From contig NC_071331.1 of NCBI RefSeq assembly GCF_010183535.1, positions 6,696,001 through 6,760,000 of the forward strand: DNA of 64,000 nt, in the 5' to 3' direction. The translations under genes and the position numbers were made by a program. This document shows positions 59,413 through 64,000 of this stretch, in pieces; position 1 is the first letter of the stretch, and every line of letters begins with the position of its first letter. The stretch comes from Caenorhabditis remanei. Its lineage: Eukaryota; Nematoda; Chromadorea; Rhabditida; Rhabditidae. Below the pieces are notes generated by a model. It saw only the letters and a list, made by a program, of their open reading frames with translations, had not been told where the DNA came from and did not search any database.

Positions 59413-59976
59413 CCGCTCACATGCATAATGGGAATTAAAAGAACCGGGAGAGCATGTTTTCTGATAGCGAAGCCTAAAATAAATGGAAGACCACTACTCA
59501 AGAAGCTGATATGTGAATAAGAACCCGTCGTAGCTCGGTTGCCAACAAAAAATATGAATTCTTGGATGAGCATTTGTTAAAACACCGTCTTAGTCTGCCA
59601 TATTCCGAGAAGGAAGGCGGCGTTGCCGCCGATCAGTCAAAAATATAAAATATATCGGCATGATCACTCGCCTATTGAGAAGGGAAGAAAGAAGAGTTAT
59701 CAAGTTCACGTTCTTCTGTGAGATTGTTTTGAAAGGAGGAAAACATAGGAAGAAAGTTCAAATTGGTAAATTCTAAAATAGCTTATTCTAAATTCCATAT
59801 TCTATCAGGATAGAAAAGTCATTGAGAAAGTTTGTAGAGTTTGAGTCTGAAAAGGAGAGATTTTACAATCGAGCTTTGTTGGAACGAACTGCTCGGCTAA
59901 GAAGCGCCACAGGCGCTGTAAAACTGAGAAGGGTGGAAGGAGGTTTAGTCGCCGTCAGGCGACGTAAACCGACTGG

Positions 59977-61375
59977 TCTTTACTATTAACAAACACCAGA
60001 TTCTGTATGTTTGTGTGTGTGTCGCCGATCCTACAGCCCTTCCTACTGGACCGATTTTCTTCAAAGTTGGACCAAAAGATCAGAAATTCCCCCCGCATGA
60101 TGCCCGTCTTTTTCTTTTTTCAAAATTCTCAAAATGACGCCTTCTGAGCCAAAAACACTGATAAAGCATAGGGGAATGAAAAACGGAAAAAGTGACGTGA
60201 AACTGTCGGCCTGAGCGTCGTCATTTTTTTCCTTTCTTCTGCTTGCATTTTCCGTGGCCGCATGATTATGGTGGACGTGTCGCTGCGTCCGATCTGGCAA
60301 GTTATGCGTCGTTGACTACAGTTAGTCTTTAGTTCGATCGCTGGAGTGAAGAAAGATTTTTTAAATTTTTTTGTTGATAGATTCGGAAAAAAGAGGTTTC
60401 CGAACGTGTCGTCTGTTTCCAATAAGAAAAAAATACGGGCCGCGTTCTAAAAAGAGATTTTTCTGGAGACAGCTAAAAGGGGATTGTGGATATGGGTCCA
60501 CATTTTTTAAAGTATTAATAGCCATTCTTTCTAGCATTTACCTTCTTCTTACCACGGTTTTAGCTCCGCCTACTTTTTCGTGTAAAATACATCGAAAAGC
60601 GGAAGTTGCGTGAAGTCTAGACATAGGGCCATGTAAATCCCATTCTTTTGAACTGCTGATAATTATCATTTTCCTATTCCCTTCATGGCGTCACTGCCTC
60701 TACTGTTTCTGCCGATAATTTAGTGGATGATCATGGTGATGTTTCTCCTGTTTCCGGTGAAAGCGTGTTCCATCGCTAAGAATCAGATGGGAGGTTGAAG
60801 CTCGGAGGAGTTGATGCGATACAGGACATTCAACGCATGACACAGGATTTGGTGAAGAAAAAAGACGAAAAGAAGACGTCGGGCTCAATTTTTGCATATC
60901 GGCTAATCTTTGGGACCTCTACAAGGCCGCCTAAAGAAGCGAAAAATTTCTATGGCTGGGAACTGAGATATAAAATTGCCCAACGGCCATTTTGACAGGC
61001 TTGGTTCGGATTCAGATATGAGCGTAGAGCTTGGCGGAATGGACGGGATTGAGGACGAGATGATGGCACAGGAGTCAGTGTGGAAACGAGAAGAAAAACG
61101 CGTAACATCGCTTCAGAGAGAAAGAGATATCAACTTTTACTGATTTCAGAAAAATAAAGCTGCTGATTCAAATCGCATGGTAGCCAAACGAAAAGCTGAG
61201 AGTCAAGATGACACAAAATTGAGGTTAAAATCAATGGTAGATGATACAGCACTCCGACGATCTCTACAGTTTGACACTGAGGAGTCGAACAGCAACAGAT
61301 CCAACACCAAAAATTTGGAAACAGTAGTGAAAAAAGGGCGAAGATAATCTAGAAGGGCTTCAGTAGCTTCCCGGA
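59977..61375 (+). mobile_element. Helitron 3, 3'-truncated
   Basis: Begins TCTTTACTATTAACAAACAC directly after the CTGG of Helitron 2, and follows Helitron 1 to a point equivalent to about 51620. There it stops abruptly at the inverted duplication. No terminal hairpin. ORFs are broken relative to Helitron 1. Confidence 0.8.
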
Positions 61376-62397
61376 AATGACAAATAGCTATACGCTGCGT
61401 AATTACAACCAACATACATACGTCGTCGTACCCCTCCTGGTTTTTAGAAACAGAAGATTTTTTGGTTCACAGCATTTTTTGAGTTTGTGATGAAAAGAGG
61501 AAACAACTGCTGTTTCAAGTATTTGTTAATAATGTACATCGCAATGGACAAATTATTGGGTATCATTTTATAATTTTTCAGTCATTACATTGTACGTGGG
61601 GCGTTTCTTCCGATGTTAACTTACTAGGTTTCTGATCTGGTACTCAGAAATACTCGCATTATTGTTTCTGAAAGTGATAATTATACGATTGATGGCTCTA
61701 TTTTTGTAGTTTTATTCATCAGTTTGAATGAAAAAATGCGGATTCAGTTACATCAGAAAGTGTTGGGAACAGTTATTGAAAACAATGTCACGCTCGAATC
61801 CTTTTTAGTTTCATTTATGAATCTGTCTGAAAAGAGACAAATGTAGAAAATGTGAGTAAAAGAGTGTAGAAGTAGTGGAAAAAATAATAAGTTAAGTTAA
61901 TTGAAGCGCGGGAACGCACTGTTTTTTCAAGCTGGCTGAGATACTAACCTCAAATTTTTGGACATTGACTTACTATCGAACACCGAAATCATTTTATAAA
62001 GGAAACATCGAAAAATTTAGTCAGGAACTGTCTGTAGCAGTGATAATGGAAATTTCGCGGAGCAATTAAAAGAGATTTCAAAAAAATGTTACATCAGTGA
62101 ACAGACTGAACGTTTCCAGCTTTATTGGAGTGTTTTTGAGAAGACGTTGAAACATAAAGTGAGTAGTAGAAAATGGGGAAATTAATTGTTGTCAGGGATC
62201 TGGTATTAGGGTTAACATTTTGAGGAGAAGTTAAGAGTAAACAGCGTCACTACTGATTCACTCTCATCGTTCCGAGTTTTAGAATCTGTTTCAGTTTCAA
62301 TGACTCCTTAAAGGTATTTTCCATTTTTTCATCCCATTTAGCCATTTTCTGCCAGCTATAAAATGATAGTTCATTCTAATATCTGAACTCATGCCAA

Positions 62398-62487
62398 GTC
62401 GGTAAATAATGGAGATATATCAGAAGAGAGAGCTGGAAGCCAGATATTTGGAGTTTATGAAGAGATTTGTGATTAGGGATGGAGAGG
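62398..62487 (+). pseudogene. CRTAP/leprecan-like middle exon, inverted copy
   Basis: Reads EIYQKRELEARYLEFMKRF and VIRDGE up to a perfect donor GAG/GTGAGT. The left part of the exon is missing. It shows the ancestral donor lost in the copies at 43.56 and 46.71 kb. Confidence 0.6.
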
Positions 62488-62749
62488 TGAGTGAGGTCTA
62501 TAAGAATAAAGAGATATTATGGAATGAGTAAATACTAAACAAGGTTGTTATCTCGATGCAGATTTACGCATGCAATTTGTTCGTCGCTCGATAGTTAACT
62601 GTTTCATCTTCATTATAATTTTCAAATGGCGTTGAAACACTAATTAGTAATACATTAATTGTGAAACATTTGGCTACATTAATTTATGTTATTAGTTAGG
62701 AGTGAACAGCGCCACTATTGCTACATTCTTTTATTTATTTTTGCTCTGC

Positions 62750-63010
62750 TACTCAGAAATACTTGCATAATTGTTTCTGAATGTGATAATTATACGTCTC
62801 ATGGCTCTACTTTTGAAGTTCTGTTTATCAGATCTAATAAAAAATTGCGGATTCAGTTACACCCGAAAGTGTTGGGAACCGTTTCCGAAAACATTGATCG
62901 TTCTGTTCTACACATTGAAAGTGAACTGTTTTTCAAGCTGGTGAAGATACTATTCTTCAACTTCTGGGCATTGATTGATCAGCAAGACATTGGCGATCAA
63001 GACGTTTTTT
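62750..63010 (+). repeat. Recurrent module, inverted copy with longest frame
   Basis: Plus-strand frame 62686-63012 (109 codons with stop) includes KKLRIQLHPKVLGTVSENID and FFKLVKILFFNFWALIDQQD. It is the reverse-complement partner of 43000-43260. Confidence 0.55.
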
Positions 63011-63499
63011 GACTTGCATTAGCCCGAAGTGGAAAATTGATACGTTGCCAAATACGTTTACTGAATCTGTGAATAAGAATTGAATAATTATTCGTGGATG
63101 CCGATATTTTTGGAATCGGTTCGGTGATTTTTTTGGAAATAATACCAAAAATAATAAGCTGGCCAGTTCTGATAAAGGTGAAACCGGTATGTTTGCAATA
63201 GTTTTTGAAGTGAAAATGAGTAAGACAGTCTCATCAAAAATTGAAATTTTTTCTTCGTAAAAATCAAATTTTTGACAACCATTCAGAATGAGAAGAAATT
63301 CTGAAAATTCATCAAAAATGGTTATATTCTCGATGAAAAATTCAAAAAAATTCAAAAAACATTTTTTGAAGCCGGGCCTTAAAGATTTTTTACCGGCCCT
63401 GGCCTTGGTAAGTCTGTTTTTTGGAATAAATCATTTTCATGTTTCGATTCAAGATCATGTAAGCACACATCGAAAAACTGACTGTTTGGAGCGCCAGTG

Positions 63500-63626
63500 A
63501 TAATAATAGTAACCTGAAACTGAGTTAACCATACTTGTTTTGTCTAGGCCTTTAGAAAAAAACTATGCAATTTAAATAAATAATACTTCTTATTGGGTAC
63601 CCGCCAGGCTGATACTTAATTATCTA
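63500..63626 (-). repeat. Inverted right half of a split insertion site
   Basis: The reverse complement matches 21638-21720 (CCTGGCGGGTACCCAACAAG region). It abuts the Helitron end at 63627. Confidence 0.7.
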
Positions 63627-63840
63627 CCAGTCGGTTCTCGTCGCCTAACGGCGACTAAACCTCCTTCTTAACACCACCCTTCTATGTCTTACAGTAAATC
63701 GTAATTAATCCGAAGACGGACGACACGTTCGGAATTCCCCGTTTTTTCTGACTCAGACGATAACAAAAAATCTTTCATATCGACTCTGAGGATAAATCCG
63801 GAACGGACGACACGTTTCGAATTCTTTTTTTCCAGACTTG
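63627..63840 (-). mobile_element. Helitron 4, inverted 3' end
   Basis: CCAG at 63627-63630 is the reverse complement of the CTGG end, preceded on the minus strand by the GTCGCC-GTTA-GGCGAC hairpin (63640-63655) and by the ACGTGTCGTC motif also seen in Helitrons 1 and 3. The internal limit is uncertain. Confidence 0.75.
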
Positions 63841-63854
63841 CAAAGTTCCGAGCA

Positions 63855-63900
63855 GGCCCGGTTTTGGTCCGGCCCAGCCCGGTCGGCCCGGATTTGAATT
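63855..63900. repeat. GGCCCGG-rich patch at right edge
   Basis: GCCCGG-type words resembling 15060-15120 and 13409-13789, plus a shorter patch at 63370-63410. The element is cut by the window end or too decayed to bound. Confidence 0.4.
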
Positions 63901-64000
63901 TTTGAACTTTTTCCACTACAATTTTTTGTCCAAAAATTTATTTTCTGAAAATTTTTCATATTTTTCCTCAAGTATATTTTTCAACAACCTTCAAAACCTA

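Larger units (their letters stand above)
57393..59976 (+). mobile_element. Helitron 2 with nested insertions
   Basis: The 5' end is TCTTTACTAATAATATTCAA after AGAAGAAGA; the 3' end is the GTCGCC-GTCA-GGCGAC hairpin, then GTAAACCGACTGG at 59973-59976. Nested inside are a TIR element (57690-58765) and a hAT MITE (59096-59412). It is immediately followed by Helitron 3. Confidence 0.8.
61376..63250. repeat. Inverted copy of 42.6-44.65 kb
   Basis: Reading right, it matches the reverse complement of 44650 down to 42660 in order, including two recurrent modules and the CRTAP-like exon. The two arms are about 16.7 kb apart. Confidence 0.82.

Overview
The window looks like AT-rich nuclear DNA of a Caenorhabditis-type nematode. 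Introns are short with TTTTCAG acceptors, there is a trans-splice-like acceptor just upstream of an ATG, and the repeats are dense mariner, Helitron, LINE, hAT-MITE and palindromic elements. The species cannot be fixed from this sequence. No rRNA, bacterial operon or CRISPR array was seen.

Only one gene is complete. It is an 11-exon minus-strand nicotinic acetylcholine receptor alpha-type subunit (54-6257, 573 aa) that carries a LINE fragment and a dead mariner in two introns. Its 5' half, its 5' flank and the 3' exons of a second gene (a CRTAP/leprecan-like, prolyl-3-hydroxylase-family sequence) form a tandem segmental duplication of more than 20 kb. Unit A is about 3288-23385 and unit B about 24267-46660. 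Unit B keeps receptor exons 1-4 intact but is cut inside exon 5, so it encodes only a signal peptide and part of the ligand-binding domain. A third, much shorter copy (about 54480-56960) keeps only receptor exon 1 and flanking DNA.

The two units are collinear but differ by clean insertions, which makes each copy an empty-site control for the other. Unit A alone carries a 544-bp hAT MITE, several GC-rich palindromes and a 21-C run. From 37 to 54 kb there are two 2.0-kb near-perfect palindromes at TTAA sites, fragments of the CRTAP-like gene, and a degenerate module repeated at least six times. A 1.4-kb sequence at 41.1-42.4 kb reappears at 47.2-53.6 kb, expanded by a palindrome, a Helitron and a second palindromic element.

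From 57.4 kb to the right edge is a Helitron cluster: two copies head to tail, the second truncated, then an inverted copy of the 42.6-44.6 kb segment, then the inverted 3' end of another Helitron. The flank left of the first Helitron and the inverted flank beside the last one are the two halves of a single site that is intact at 21.6 kb, which points to a Helitron-associated inversion.

Apart from the receptor, almost nothing here is a convincing functional protein gene. The interest lies in structure: palindromes, nested insertions, and a receptor locus copied in pieces.
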